DNA from: DASWED01 sp036394995
GTDB lineage: Bacteria > Actinomycetota > UBA4738 > JACQTL01
NCBI GenBank assembly: GCA_036394995.1
Contig: DASWED010000002.1
Span: 1-49,908, forward strand
Reading direction: 5' to 3'
DNA length: 49,908 bases
The notes below the pieces were generated by a model. That model had not been told where the DNA came from and made no database searches. It worked only from the letters and a program-made list of their open reading frames with translations. The translations under genes were made by a program, and so were the position numbers. Below, in pieces: positions 40,509-49,818 of the stretch; within the stretch, counting starts at the first letter, position 1, and each line of letters opens with the position of its first letter.

Positions 40509-42611
40509 ATGCCGGAGGGCGGGGAGAGTCCGGAGGTCAGCTGGATCCAGATCCTGCAGGGATCGACCTTCATGCTGTCCGATCCCAGGGGCGACGTGGC
40601 CGGCGGCTCACTGGGGGGGCTGTTCCACGAGGACACGCGGTTCCTGTCGCGGTTCGCCCTCACCGTGAACGGAACCCGCCCGTCCCTGCTGTCCTCGGGC
40701 GCGGTGGAGTACGAGTCGGCCGCGTTCTTCCTGACGAACACCGACCTGGACGGCATCCCCGGGCGGAGCGTGTCGATCCAGCGGTTCCGGTTCGTGGGGG
40801 CCGGGCTCACCGAGGTCATCAGCGTCACCAGCCACCTCACCCGGCCGCTCCGGCTGGAGATCCGCGTGTCGTGCGGCGCGGACTTCGCCGACCTGTTCGA
40901 GGTGAAGCGGGAGGACTTCCGCAAGCTCGGCGAGTACCGCTCCGAGCACCACCACGACACCGGCGCGCTGGTGTTCACGTACCGCCACGGCGAGTTCACG
41001 GCGATGTCGCGCGTCCACTCGTCCGAGCCGGCCCGGCTGGACGGCGACGACCTCGTGTTCGACGTGTCGCTGGAGCCCCGGGGGACGTGGAAGTCCCGGA
41101 TCCAGGTGGAGATGAAGCTGGGGGACCGCGAGTTCGCCCCGCTCGACGAGACGGAGCGGGCGGCGTCGATGGCCCTCCAGCAGTGGCGGGAGGGTTCGCC
41201 CGACCTCCGGCGGTGGCGGGACGAGGTCCCCACGCTCGAGGCGTCGTGGGACCTGCTGGACCTCGTGTACCAGACCTCCATCGCGGACCTCGCCGCGCTC
41301 CGGCTGCACGCGCAGGTGGAGGGGAACGACTACTCGCTCCCCGCCGCGGGGCTGCCGTGGTTCATGGCCATCTTCGGGCGTGACACGCTGGTCACCTCGT
41401 ACCAGTCGCTGCTGATCGGCCCCGACCTGGCCCGGGGGGCCCTCCACGCGCTGGCCGGCCTCCAGGGCACGGAGGTGAACGACTTCAAGGACGAGGAGCC
41501 GGGGAAGATCCTCCACGAGATCCGGTTCGGCGAGCTCACCGTCATCGGCGAGATGCCCCACCGCCCGTACTACGGCACCGCGGACGCCACGCCGCTGTTC
41601 CTGGTGCTGCTGTCGGAGTACTGGCGGGTCACGGGCGACGCGGAGACCGTGACCGCGCTGCGGGGCAACGCGCTGCGGGCCCTGGAGTGGATCGACCGCC
41701 ACGGCGACCGCGACGGCGACGGCTACGTCGAGTACCTCACCCGCTCCCAGCGGGGGCTCCGCAACCAGGGGTGGAGGGACTCCTGGAACAGCGTGTGCTT
41801 CGCGAACGGCGAGGTGGCCGAGCCACCCATCGCCTGCTGCGAGATCCAGGGGTACGTCTACGATGCCAAGCTCCGAACGGCCGAGCTGGCCGACCGCGTG
41901 TGGGCCGATCCCCGGCTGGCCGGGCGGCTCCGCGCGGAGGCCGCCGCGCTGTTCGACCGCTTCAACGCGGACTTCTGGGTCGACGCCCGGGGCGGGTACT
42001 ACGCCGAGGCCCTGGCCGGCGCCGAGCCGGGAAGCAAGCGCGTGGTCGACTCCCTGACGTCGAACATCGGACACCTGCTGTGGTCCGGGATCGTGCCGGA
42101 GGACCGGGCCCCGGCGGTGGTCCGCCAGCTGTTCTCCGAGGCCATGTTCACCGGCTGGGGAGTCCGCACGATGTCGGCGGACGAGGTCGCGTTCAACCCG
42201 ATCATGTACCACAACGGCACCGTGTGGCCGCACGACAACTCGCTGATCTCCGCCGGGCTGTACCGGTACGGGTTCCGGCGGGAGGCCAACCGGATCGCGA
42301 CGTCCATGCTGGAGGCGGCCGGCTCCACGGCGTACCGGCTCCCCGAGGTGTTCGCGGGCTACCGTCGGGCCGACTCCGGGTTCCCGGTGCGGTACCCCAC
42401 GGCCTCCAGCCCCCAGGCGTGGGCCACGGCGGCGCCGTTCCTGTGGCTCCGCCTGATGCTCGGCATCGAACCGGCCGGCGGCACGCTCGCGGTGGACCCC
42501 CTGGTCCCCGAGCAGTGCGGCCGCATCGAGCTCCGGGGGGTCCACGCGTTCGGGCGCCGGTTCGACGTCACCGCGGAGGGAGCCGAGGGCCGGGTCGTCG
42601 CTGCCGGGTGA
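40509..42611 (+). CDS. Amylo-alpha-1,6-glucosidase / glycogen-debranching-like enzyme
   Basis: 700 residues from ATG 40509 (GGAGGTGGG before it). The N-terminal beta domain begins IQILQGSTFMLSDPRGDVAGG and GLFHEDTRFLSRF, typical of bacterial GDE N-terminal domains. The (alpha/alpha)6 catalytic domain has GLPWFMAIFGRDTLVTS, LRNQGWRDSWNSV and MYHNGTVWPHDNSLI. Members hydrolyse alpha-1,6 or related glucosidic bonds. No signal peptide, so cytosolic. Together with GH15 at 21406 it indicates storage-glucan or trehalose use. Confidence 0.92.
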   Translation: MPEGGESPEVSWIQILQGSTFMLSDPRGDVAGGSLGGLFHEDTRFLSRFALTVNGTRPSLLSSGAVEYESAAFFLTNTDLDGIPGRSVSIQRFRFVGAGLTEVISVTSHLTRPLRLEIRVSCGADFADLFEVKREDFRKLGEYRSEHHHDTGALVFTYRHGEFTAMSRVHSSEPARLDGDDLVFDVSLEPRGTWKSRIQVEMKLGDREFAPLDETERAASMALQQWREGSPDLRRWRDEVPTLEASWDLLDLVYQTSIADLAALRLHAQVEGNDYSLPAAGLPWFMAIFGRDTLVTSYQSLLIGPDLARGALHALAGLQGTEVNDFKDEEPGKILHEIRFGELTVIGEMPHRPYYGTADATPLFLVLLSEYWRVTGDAETVTALRGNALRALEWIDRHGDRDGDGYVEYLTRSQRGLRNQGWRDSWNSVCFANGEVAEPPIACCEIQGYVYDAKLRTAELADRVWADPRLAGRLRAEAAALFDRFNADFWVDARGGYYAEALAGAEPGSKRVVDSLTSNIGHLLWSGIVPEDRAPAVVRQLFSEAMFTGWGVRTMSADEVAFNPIMYHNGTVWPHDNSLISAGLYRYGFRREANRIATSMLEAAGSTAYRLPEVFAGYRRADSGFPVRYPTASSPQAWATAAPFLWLRLMLGIEPAGGTLAVDPLVPEQCGRIELRGVHAFGRRFDVTAEGAEGRVVAAG

Positions 42612-42642
42612 GGGACGTCTGGATCGGTCGGCGTCCCGGAGA

Positions 42643-42658
42643 TAGCATCGCCCACGAA
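42643..42658 (+). promoter_or_regulatory. -10 element consistent with a leaderless transcript
   Basis: TAGCAT (42643-42648) lies nine bases before the ATG of the next gene, and no ribosome site is present in between, the pattern of leaderless initiation. Confidence 0.35.
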
Positions 42659-43743
42659 TGGCGAAGGGCCTCCGGATCCAGGTCGAGCCGACACGGGTGG
42701 AGCTGAAGCCCGGCGGAGACGCCGCCGTGCTCACCGCCCACGTCTACAACGCCACGCGCATCGTGGACGAGTTCGAGATCTCCGTGATCGGGACGGGCAA
42801 GTGGCTCCGCGCTGAGACGCAGAAGCTCCGGCTGTTTCCCGACACCGACGGCACCGCCGAGGTCGAGATCGACATCCCGAAGGACTGGATGGTCACGGCG
42901 GGGGAGCGGACGGTGGGGGTCCAGGCCCGTTCGATCTCCGATCCGTCGGTCTCGGGCATCGAGCGGGTCCAGGTGAGTGTCGCGGAGGTGGTGGCGGGGG
43001 AGGCCCTGTCCCTGGAGCCCCAGGTGCTGCACGGCGGGAGCTCCGCCCAGATGATCGTGAAGGTCCGCAACGGCGGGAACACGCCACTGCAGCTGACCAT
43101 GCTGGGGGAGGATCCCGAGCGGGAGGTGGCCTTCCGGTTCGAGCCGGTGGCCATCACCGTCCCTCCGGGCGGGCAGGGCTGGTCCCGGGTGAGCGTCTCG
43201 GCCAAGGCGCCGTTCCGGGGGGGCGACCGCAACCGGCAGCTCGTGGTGAAGGCCGAGGGCGGTCACGTGCCCCTCGTCCAGAGCGCCACGTTCGTCCAGC
43301 GGCCGTTCATCACCCCGTTCCGGCTGTACCTGATCCGGGCCCTGCTCACGCTGGCGGGGGCGTTCCTCATGGTGGCGGGGGCGTTCGCGTCATGGGTGGG
43401 GAAGACGGCGGGGACGAAGCTCACGATCGTCGCGTTCCTGAAGACGGCCTTCGAGCTCGACGTGAAGCCCCCCGACCTCGGCGACGTGGGGACGTTCCTC
43501 GTGTCGACCGGGTTCGTGGTGATCATCCTCGCGGTGGTCGCGGCGCTCGGGATCTTCGGCCGGCGGGCCAGGCTCACCAAGCTCGGGGCCGGGCTGGCCC
43601 TGTTCCTCCTGATCGGGTTCGTCGTGGTGATGCTTCCCAAGGTCTCGCTCGGCGTCGGGGTGTGGGCCAGCCTGTTCGGGAGCCTGGTGGCGGTGGTGGC
43701 CGGGCTCCTGGGCACGTCGAAGTACAAGTTCATCCGGAAGTGA
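42658..43743 (+). CDS. Membrane protein with N-terminal Ig-like domains
   Basis: 361 residues. Residues 1-210 look like two beta-sandwich domains of the NEW3/COG1470 type (VELKPGGDAAVLTAHVYNAT; QMIVKVRNGGNTPLQLTM). Four C-terminal membrane segments follow: about 225-247 (YLIRALLTLAGAFLMVAGAF), 285-303, 310-330 and 338-352. There is no N-terminal signal, so the sandwich would be cytosolic unless exported by another route. It is convergent to the zinc-ribbon/baseplate cluster; similar genes near contractile systems are a memory-based impression only. Confidence 0.7.
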   Translation: MAKGLRIQVEPTRVELKPGGDAAVLTAHVYNATRIVDEFEISVIGTGKWLRAETQKLRLFPDTDGTAEVEIDIPKDWMVTAGERTVGVQARSISDPSVSGIERVQVSVAEVVAGEALSLEPQVLHGGSSAQMIVKVRNGGNTPLQLTMLGEDPEREVAFRFEPVAITVPPGGQGWSRVSVSAKAPFRGGDRNRQLVVKAEGGHVPLVQSATFVQRPFITPFRLYLIRALLTLAGAFLMVAGAFASWVGKTAGTKLTIVAFLKTAFELDVKPPDLGDVGTFLVSTGFVVIILAVVAALGIFGRRARLTKLGAGLALFLLIGFVVVMLPKVSLGVGVWASLFGSLVAVVAGLLGTSKYKFIRK

Positions 43744-43773
43744 CCCGGCTGGACCCGGGGGTCCGTGCTCGGG

Positions 43774-45390
43774 TCAGCCCGCCGGAGGCTTGGCCACCGC
43801 CGTCCACACCTGGGCGTCGCGGTCCTGGCCGCCCGAAGCGTCGAATCCGACGGCGATCAGGCTGGATCCCGCCGGCGACAGGCTGTTGATCTGCTGGTCG
43901 CCCGCGCCTCCCAGCAGGTCGGCGCTCGAGCGCTCCCGGGTCCACCTGGTCCCGTCCTGCGAGTACCAGATCGCGGCGTTCTGGTCGCCCCCGGGGTTCA
44001 CCTCGAACCCGCCCGCCACCAGGTTGGGGACCCCCGTCTCGTCGAAGCTCTCCGGGGTCACCAGCCGGGTGATGTGCTGTTCCCCGGCCCCGCCGAGGGC
44101 GTCGCTCGCGACCTGAGTCCACTCGGTGCCGTTCGGCGAGGTCCACACCGCCCCGTCGGCGTCGCCGGCACCCGAGGTGTCGACCCCCACCGCCACGAGC
44201 TCGTTCCCCTGCTGGAACAACTGGAGGTCGTCGATGGCCTGGTCGCCGTCCCCGCCCAGGTCGGGCGCCTCCACCTGGGTCCAGTCGGTGCCGTTCGTGG
44301 ACGTCCAGACGGCAGCGTCCCGGTCGCCGCCGGGCGACGTGTCGAACCCGGCCGCCACCAGCGACAGGGTGACGCCGGCGATCGTCTGGATCCGCTTGAT
44401 CTCCTGGTCCCCGGGACCACCGAACACGCCGTCGGGATCCGGGACGATGGCCCAGGACTCGCCGCCGTCGGAGGACCGCCACACCGCGGCATCCTGCGAA
44501 CCGTCCGGTGCCGTGGTGAACCCCACGGCGATCAGCCCGAGGCCCTTCGTGCCGGTGACGCGGTTCATGGACTGCTGGCCGGCGCCGCCCAGCGCGTCGG
44601 CGGAGGCGGTGACCTTTCGCCAGCTGAGGCTCGCGGGTGACTTGGGGGAGATCCACACCCCGGCGTCGGACCCGTCGGATCCCACGGCCACCATGGTGTC
44701 CCCCGCCTGCGTGATCCCGTTGATCTGCTGGTCGCCGGGGCCCCCCAGCTCGTCCTCCTGACCGGTCACGATCCTCCACGTCTGGTGGTCGGGGTCCGTG
44801 GACACCCACACGGCGGCGTCGTTCTCGCCCTCCGCGATGACGGATCCCCCGGCCACGAAGGCTCCGCCCGACGCGCCCCCCTTGAGCCCGATGAGGGCGT
44901 TGATCTGCTGGTCGCCCACTCCCCGGAGGTCGCCCTGCGGCGGCGCCGTCTGCCACGGGAGCTGGATCCCCTTGGGCGGGCGGGGCTTCGGGGTCGGGCT
45001 GGGGGAGGGGCCGTTCGGGCTCCGCTTCGGGCCGGTGGAGGTCTTGGTCGGAGGCGTCGGTGACCCCTTCGTTGCCTTCTTCTCGCCCCCGCCGCCCTTC
45101 AGCAGGAGGAACGCCACCACCACGATCGCCACGACCGCGACGGCGACCGCGGCGATGATCAGCGGGCGCTTGTTCATCGGAGGCCGGGGCGGTGGGGGCG
45201 GGGCCTGCAGCGGCGGGGCGGGAGGCTGCATGGACCCCTCGCCGGGACGCCGTTCCATCCGTGGCGGCTCTGGGACCTCGGGGGCGTCGTCCAGGAACGC
45301 CACCGGGTACCCGCAGTTGGGGTTGGGGCAGAACTCCACGGAGCCCTTCTCGAACTCCGTACCGCACTGGGGGCATCGCACTGTGGCCAT
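43774..45390 (-). CDS. Zinc-ribbon, single-TM protein with seven GGxGDQ propeller repeats
   Basis: 538 residues. Cys6, Cys9, Cys21 and Cys26 (CPQC, CPNPNC) form an N-terminal zinc ribbon. A Pro-rich linker leads to a membrane helix at 76-97, then a Lys/Pro/Thr linker. The C-terminal 390 residues hold seven repeats with the core GGxGDQxIxxL (LGGPGDQQINGIT, FGGPGDQEIKRIQ, LGGAGEQHITRLV and others). Each is preceded by an Asp-box-like W segment (WRSSDGGESW), matching a seven-bladed beta-propeller. It is a clear N-terminal paralogue of the next upstream gene and lies directly behind the baseplate genes. Confidence 0.8.
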   Translation of the reverse strand: MATVRCPQCGTEFEKGSVEFCPNPNCGYPVAFLDDAPEVPEPPRMERRPGEGSMQPPAPPLQAPPPPPRPPMNKRPLIIAAVAVAVVAIVVVAFLLLKGGGGEKKATKGSPTPPTKTSTGPKRSPNGPSPSPTPKPRPPKGIQLPWQTAPPQGDLRGVGDQQINALIGLKGGASGGAFVAGGSVIAEGENDAAVWVSTDPDHQTWRIVTGQEDELGGPGDQQINGITQAGDTMVAVGSDGSDAGVWISPKSPASLSWRKVTASADALGGAGQQSMNRVTGTKGLGLIAVGFTTAPDGSQDAAVWRSSDGGESWAIVPDPDGVFGGPGDQEIKRIQTIAGVTLSLVAAGFDTSPGGDRDAAVWTSTNGTDWTQVEAPDLGGDGDQAIDDLQLFQQGNELVAVGVDTSGAGDADGAVWTSPNGTEWTQVASDALGGAGEQHITRLVTPESFDETGVPNLVAGGFEVNPGGDQNAAIWYSQDGTRWTRERSSADLLGGAGDQQINSLSPAGSSLIAVGFDASGGQDRDAQVWTAVAKPPAG

Positions 45391-45397
45391 GGTTCTC

Positions 45398-46243
45398 CTA
45401 GCTCGGGGATGGGGAGGCCGGGGACGGTGAAGGGGAGAGCGACAGCGATGGCGAGGGGGACGGCGACGGGGAGGGGGAGACGTGGGTCGGCGGCGGGCCG
45501 AGATCGGGAAGCTCGGTCGCGCACTGGTCGGCCCGGCGCTCGGCCTGCAGCGCGGCGACCACCCGGTCGTCGACCACGCTGTCCGGCGTCTCGATCTTGG
45601 CGCAGGCCTTGTAGTCCTGGACCGCGATCGACGTGTGCTTGCCGAAGTCGCCGTCCTCGATCAGCACCCGTTCGCCCTGCAGGACGAAGTTGAGCTCGTG
45701 CTGGAGCTCCTTGACGTCGTCTCCCCGCATGATGGCGGGCTGACAGAATCCGATCACCCGATCGCCGAGAGGTCCGTGGAACCGGCCGGTGTCGGTGCAG
45801 TCCGCGGTGGCCCGGACCGGCGGAGAGCTCGGGGGCGTCGTCGTCGGAGACTTCGGCGGCCGGCTGGTCGAGGGCGTGGTCGCCGCCACGTCGCCGCCGC
45901 CTCCCGAGGCCAGGGCGAAGATCAGGACGCCCACCAGGAGCACGGCGACGACGGCCGCCACCGGGATCACCCACTGCGGGATCCGCCGGGGAGGAGGCGG
46001 GACCCCCGCGATGGGTGGAGGCTCCGGGGGAACCTGGGGCTCGACGGGTGGAGGCGCCGGGATGGGCTCCTCGACCTCGTCGACCTCCTCGCCGGGGCGC
46101 CGCATCATCTCGTGGCTCGCAGTCGACTCCGCGGGCGGCGCCTCGATGAATGCCGCGGGATAGCCGCAGGCGGGGTTGGGACAGAATTCGTTCGTGTCCT
46201 TGTCGAATTCCGTTCCGCATTGGGGGCACTGCACCAGGGCCAT
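45398..46243 (-). CDS. Zinc-ribbon, single-TM protein with peptidoglycan-binding-like domain
   Basis: 281 residues. The same N-terminal zinc ribbon as its neighbour (Cys6, 9, 21, 26), an acidic and Pro-rich linker, a membrane helix at 91-112, a Thr/Pro/Ser linker, then a PG_binding_1-like three-helix domain (MRGDDVKELQHELNFVL, DGDFGKHTSIAVQDYKA). The protein ends in a pure Ser-Pro repeat tail. Such domains recognise cell wall, so the protein could tie a cytosolic complex to the envelope. It lies 26 bp after the tail protein gene. Confidence 0.8.
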   Translation of the reverse strand: MALVQCPQCGTEFDKDTNEFCPNPACGYPAAFIEAPPAESTASHEMMRRPGEEVDEVEEPIPAPPPVEPQVPPEPPPIAGVPPPPRRIPQWVIPVAAVVAVLLVGVLIFALASGGGGDVAATTPSTSRPPKSPTTTPPSSPPVRATADCTDTGRFHGPLGDRVIGFCQPAIMRGDDVKELQHELNFVLQGERVLIEDGDFGKHTSIAVQDYKACAKIETPDSVVDDRVVAALQAERRADQCATELPDLGPPPTHVSPSPSPSPSPSLSLSPSPSPASPSPS

Positions 46244-46269
46244 GGTGAGCGAACACTACTCCAGGCGTC

Positions 46270-47061
46270 CTATCCGGGCTCCGGGGGCACCGTCCCCGGC
46301 GGCGGGGGTGGAGCGCCGCTCCCGCCGGCCGGGCCCTCCGGCGACCCGGGACCCGCCGGCGATCCCGGACCCTCCAGCGATCCCGGACCCTCCGGACCGG
46401 CTTCCGGGCCGGACTCCTGGCCCTCCACGGTGTACGGGATGTCCGCCCCGGCCTCGGCGGCGGCCTGCTCCTTGACCCGCCGCCGACCCACCCGGAGGTC
46501 CACCACGGCGGCGGCCGGGAGCTCGCGCTGGACCAGCTCCAGCAGGTGCTGCTCGGAGAGGCCCCCGGCGCTCGACACCCTGATCACCACCTGACTCGAC
46601 GCCGGCGGGGCCGCGCCCTCGGGAAACACCCCGCCGCCGTCGGAGATCTCCACGCTCGACCTGGTGAACGCCTCCAGCAGGCCCTGGAGGCCCTTCCTGG
46701 TGCCGCGGAGGGGGAACAGCGGGCCGGCCGCCCGGACCAGGCTCCGCTGCTGCTCCTCCGGCAGCGACGGGTCGAGCGTCAGCCCGAGCCATCCCGCGAT
46801 CCACCTGACGAACTCCGGCGGCGCGAGGCCGGGATCGAGGTCGTCGGCGAACTCCCCGATCCGGGCCCGGATTCCCCCCGCAATCTCCTCGAAGATCCCC
46901 ACGAACCTCCGGGCGAACTCGTCCTCGGCCAGCGGGCGCGGGAGCTCGCGCACCAGCCACCCCTGCGAGGGGGCAGCGGTCCTGGCCGCCGCGCCCGGGT
47001 GCAGGCCCGCGACGGGCGCGGGCGGCGGCGGCGGCGGAGGGGCTCCCCTCGGGCCGGTCAT
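46270..47061 (-). CDS. Contractile-system tail protein I (P2 gpI/Afp12-like)
   Basis: 263 residues. After a Pro/Ala-rich start, the core reads EDEFARRFVGIFEEIAGGIR, PEFVRWIAGWLGLTLD and PLFPLRGTRKGLQGLLEAFT, the standard signature of phage tail protein I domains. These form the baseplate wedge ring. The last 45 residues are a collagen-like Gly-Pro-rich run (GPGSPAGPGSPEGPAGG). Starts in an ATGA overlap with baseplate J. Confidence 0.88.
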   Translation of the reverse strand: MTGPRGAPPPPPPPAPVAGLHPGAAARTAAPSQGWLVRELPRPLAEDEFARRFVGIFEEIAGGIRARIGEFADDLDPGLAPPEFVRWIAGWLGLTLDPSLPEEQQRSLVRAAGPLFPLRGTRKGLQGLLEAFTRSSVEISDGGGVFPEGAAPPASSQVVIRVSSAGGLSEQHLLELVQRELPAAAVVDLRVGRRRVKEQAAAEAGADIPYTVEGQESGPEAGPEGPGSLEGPGSPAGPGSPEGPAGGSGAPPPPPGTVPPEPG

Positions 47062-48992
47062 CGCACGAGCACCTGGTGCTGGAACGAGGCGAAGATGGCG
47101 TCGGGCGACAGACGGGCCCGCTGGCGACCCTCCCGCCGTTCCCCGGTCCTGAGGTCGGCCAGGAACAGGCGGACCTCCTCCACGCCGAGGACCCCCTCGA
47201 CGCCGGCCAGGAGGGCGAACACCTCGCCCACGTTGACCTCGCGGCCGAACGGCCAGCCGTTGCCCTCCGGCCCGCCGGTCAGGGGGTTGATGTACGTGTA
47301 CAGGGCATCGAGCAGCCGGTCCCTGATCAGCTCGGGGTCGGCCCCGGCCACGCCCCGGACCCGGGCCACGACCGTGACCCCCTGGTAGAAGGGCGTCGTG
47401 ATCTCCACGGTCGTGGTGAGGATCCTGCGCTCCTCGAGGTAGGCGGACACCCGCTCCACCAGGTCCGGAGGCAGGGCCAGGTCGTCGAGGGCCAGCCGTT
47501 CGGGCGGGAGGTCCACCCGGGGGACGATGAGCATCCGCACCGGCGCCCCCTCCACCGCCGGGGGCAGGCACCGGGCCCGGGCCACCGACGGCGCCGCCTC
47601 CAGCGTCAGCCGTTCGAAGTCGTGCACCGTGACCGCCCGCTGTCCGGTCCGGAGCGAGAGCGGCCCCCGGACCTTCGCGTTCTCCACGGTCTCCGCGTCC
47701 ACCCCGCCCCGGGCGGACTCCAGGTTCTCCACGCGTCCGATGAACGGGATCGACGTCTTGAGGACGGAGATGGTGCCGGCGCCGACGTTGCCGCTCGTCC
47801 CGCCTCCCACCCGGTAGCCGCCGACGCCGATGGTGGCGCCGATGGGGGGGATCGCGCCGTGCTGCACGGCCCTGCCGTCCGGATAGCGGACCATGGGCCC
47901 GAAGACGATCTCGCCCGTGTTCGCGTCCCAGGTGTAGTGGGGGTCGTCCGGGCCGGAGGCCGAGAAGTCGGCCACCTCCACCCAGGGGGCCGCGGCGCCG
48001 GGGGTCGACACGACCACGGTCTCCTCCGCGCCCCGGGGCAGGATGGGCGTCCGGCGGACCCGGAACCGCTGTCCGGGAGTTCCGTCGCTGGTGCCGATGG
48101 TCTCGCCGCCCACGGGCTGGGCGTGGTGCGCGGTCATCGTCCCACCGAGCCCCACCACCACCAGCGAGGAGATCTTCGGGGAGGCCCGGTACGCGGGCTG
48201 GTCCTCGGAGGGCGCCAGCATCCGGCACCGGATCCAGAAGGCGCGGGAGGGGCCCACGGTGAGCGCCTCGTGCTCGGGCGGCAACAGCAGCACGATGTCC
48301 CCGTCCGTGTTGAGCCCGCCCGTGCCGTCCCGGTAGACGCGGGCCGCGTCCCAGGCCTCGCCGGTCCACGCCTCCCACGCCCAGGGCGGCCGCCGGGGGT
48401 CGACCCCAACGCCCTCGGCCTGGGCCTTCGTCTCCAGCCGGACGATGTTGTGGGCCAGGCTCTGTTCGAACCCGAAGAAGATCGCGTCGTCGGGGGCCAC
48501 GGAGCGGAAGCAGGTCACGGTCTCCCCGGGGATCCGAAGCTCGTCCCAGTGGTCCTCGTACTGACCGCCGGCCACGGACGTGACGCAGTGGCTGAGGGTG
48601 GGCGCGACGATCTGGAGGTCCTGGTCGGTCATGAACACGATGGACTCCTCGTGCTCCGTGCGGATCGTTCCGGCCTGGGTCCCGGCGTGGACGGTCACCG
48701 CCGCCGCCTGGGGCGCCGAGAGCCAGAAGGCCAGCTCGGTCCGGGCCGCGGCCGGCGGGAACAGCCGGATCCCCATGAGCTCGAGGAACTTCGTGTAGTG
48801 CTTGTCGGGCACCTGGTTCAGCCGATACAGGATCATCTCGGTCATCCAGGCGAACAGCTCGATGAGCGCCACGCCGGGGTCCGACAGGTTGTGGTCGGTC
48901 CACTCCGGGCAGTATCGGGGGATCAGCCGCTTGGCCTCGTCCACGATGTCCTGGAACCGGCGGTCGTCGAGCGTCGGGGTGGGGAGGGTCAT
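47058..48992 (-). CDS. Baseplate assembly protein J (Afp11-like)
   Basis: 644 residues. The opening LDDRRFQDIVDEAKRLIPRY and LIELFAWMTEMILYRLNQVP match the "putative baseplate assembly protein" family of contractile injection systems. Further landmarks are NVGAGTISVLKTSIPFI and GGVDAETVENAKVRGPLSLR. It forms the wedge of the baseplate. Six bases follow the gp25 stop; the gene is part of one long transcript with its neighbours. Confidence 0.92.
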   Translation of the reverse strand: MTLPTPTLDDRRFQDIVDEAKRLIPRYCPEWTDHNLSDPGVALIELFAWMTEMILYRLNQVPDKHYTKFLELMGIRLFPPAAARTELAFWLSAPQAAAVTVHAGTQAGTIRTEHEESIVFMTDQDLQIVAPTLSHCVTSVAGGQYEDHWDELRIPGETVTCFRSVAPDDAIFFGFEQSLAHNIVRLETKAQAEGVGVDPRRPPWAWEAWTGEAWDAARVYRDGTGGLNTDGDIVLLLPPEHEALTVGPSRAFWIRCRMLAPSEDQPAYRASPKISSLVVVGLGGTMTAHHAQPVGGETIGTSDGTPGQRFRVRRTPILPRGAEETVVVSTPGAAAPWVEVADFSASGPDDPHYTWDANTGEIVFGPMVRYPDGRAVQHGAIPPIGATIGVGGYRVGGGTSGNVGAGTISVLKTSIPFIGRVENLESARGGVDAETVENAKVRGPLSLRTGQRAVTVHDFERLTLEAAPSVARARCLPPAVEGAPVRMLIVPRVDLPPERLALDDLALPPDLVERVSAYLEERRILTTTVEITTPFYQGVTVVARVRGVAGADPELIRDRLLDALYTYINPLTGGPEGNGWPFGREVNVGEVFALLAGVEGVLGVEEVRLFLADLRTGERREGRQRARLSPDAIFASFQHQVLVR

Positions 48993-48998
48993 GTCGGC

Positions 48999-49403
48999 TC
49001 ATCCCTCCTTCGGGATCACGTAGAACGGATAGACCAGGTTGTGGCGGGCGTTCGTGGCCCGGATCCGGTAGTCGACCCGGATCAGGACCCGGGAGGGATC
49101 GCCGGCGTCGGGCCCGGCGAGGACGTTGTCCACCGTGACCCTGGGCTCCCACCGGCCGACGGCCTCCCTTACGGCCTGCACCATCAGCCCCAGGGTGTTC
49201 GGCTCGACGGGAGCGAACAGCAGGTCCCAGATCCCGCAGCCGAAGTCCGGCCGCATGACCCGTTCGCCGGGGGCCGTCGACAGGATCAGGCGGAGGGCGG
49301 CATCGACGTCCTCGTCCCCGGACAGCATGGCGATGCCTCCCCGGGGCCCGACCCCCATCGGAAAGGCCCACCCCCTGCCGACGAAATCGCGCTCCGGGCT
49401 CAT
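48999..49403 (-). CDS. gp25/GPW lysozyme-like baseplate protein (Afp9-like)
   Basis: 134 residues. The family core VDAALRLILSTAPGERVMRP, then DFGCGIWDLLFAPVEPNTL, is typical of T4 gp25/GPW proteins that nucleate sheath assembly at the baseplate. Its ATG overlaps the PAAR gene's stop (ATGA). Confidence 0.93.
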   Translation of the reverse strand: MSPERDFVGRGWAFPMGVGPRGGIAMLSGDEDVDAALRLILSTAPGERVMRPDFGCGIWDLLFAPVEPNTLGLMVQAVREAVGRWEPRVTVDNVLAGPDAGDPSRVLIRVDYRIRATNARHNLVYPFYVIPKEG

Positions 49404-49804
49404 CCGATCAGCACCGTGTTGGAGCCGGCCACGATGGCGCCGGTCGGCGAGGGGGCGGGGTCGTTGCAGGTGAGGACGGGATCGCCCAGGCGGGCGGCCG
49501 GCTTGCCGTCGATGAAGACGGTAGCCGAGCCGTTCTGGACGGTTCCCTGGTTGGTGGGCGGGACGGTGAACGAGGTGCCGGGGGGTGTGGGCAGGTGGGG
49601 TGGCTGGTTCAGTGCGATGCTGCCGATGGTGGCGGCGGGCATGCCGTCGATCAGGACATCGGTGGACAGCGACTGCACGAGGACCCCCGAGAAGGGGTGG
49701 GGGAGCGGCGTCGGGACCGGCGGACCGGGCGGCGCCGGGACCAGGACGATGTGCACGTCGTTCCCCATCACCTGGTCTCCCTGCCTCGCCGCCGGCTGTC
49801 CCAT
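49400..49804 (-). CDS. PAAR-domain spike-tip protein
   Basis: 134 residues. PAAR appears literally in QPAARQGDQV and KPAARLGDPV, with the His/Cys zinc ligands in GNDVHIVLVP, LPHPF and LTCNDP. These proteins cap the VgrG-like spike. It lies 14 bp after the stop of the spike gene that enters from the right edge. Confidence 0.93.
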   Translation of the reverse strand: MGQPAARQGDQVMGNDVHIVLVPAPPGPPVPTPLPHPFSGVLVQSLSTDVLIDGMPAATIGSIALNQPPHLPTPPGTSFTVPPTNQGTVQNGSATVFIDGKPAARLGDPVLTCNDPAPSPTGAIVAGSNTVLIG

Positions 49805-49818
49805 GTGCCCTCCTCGCT

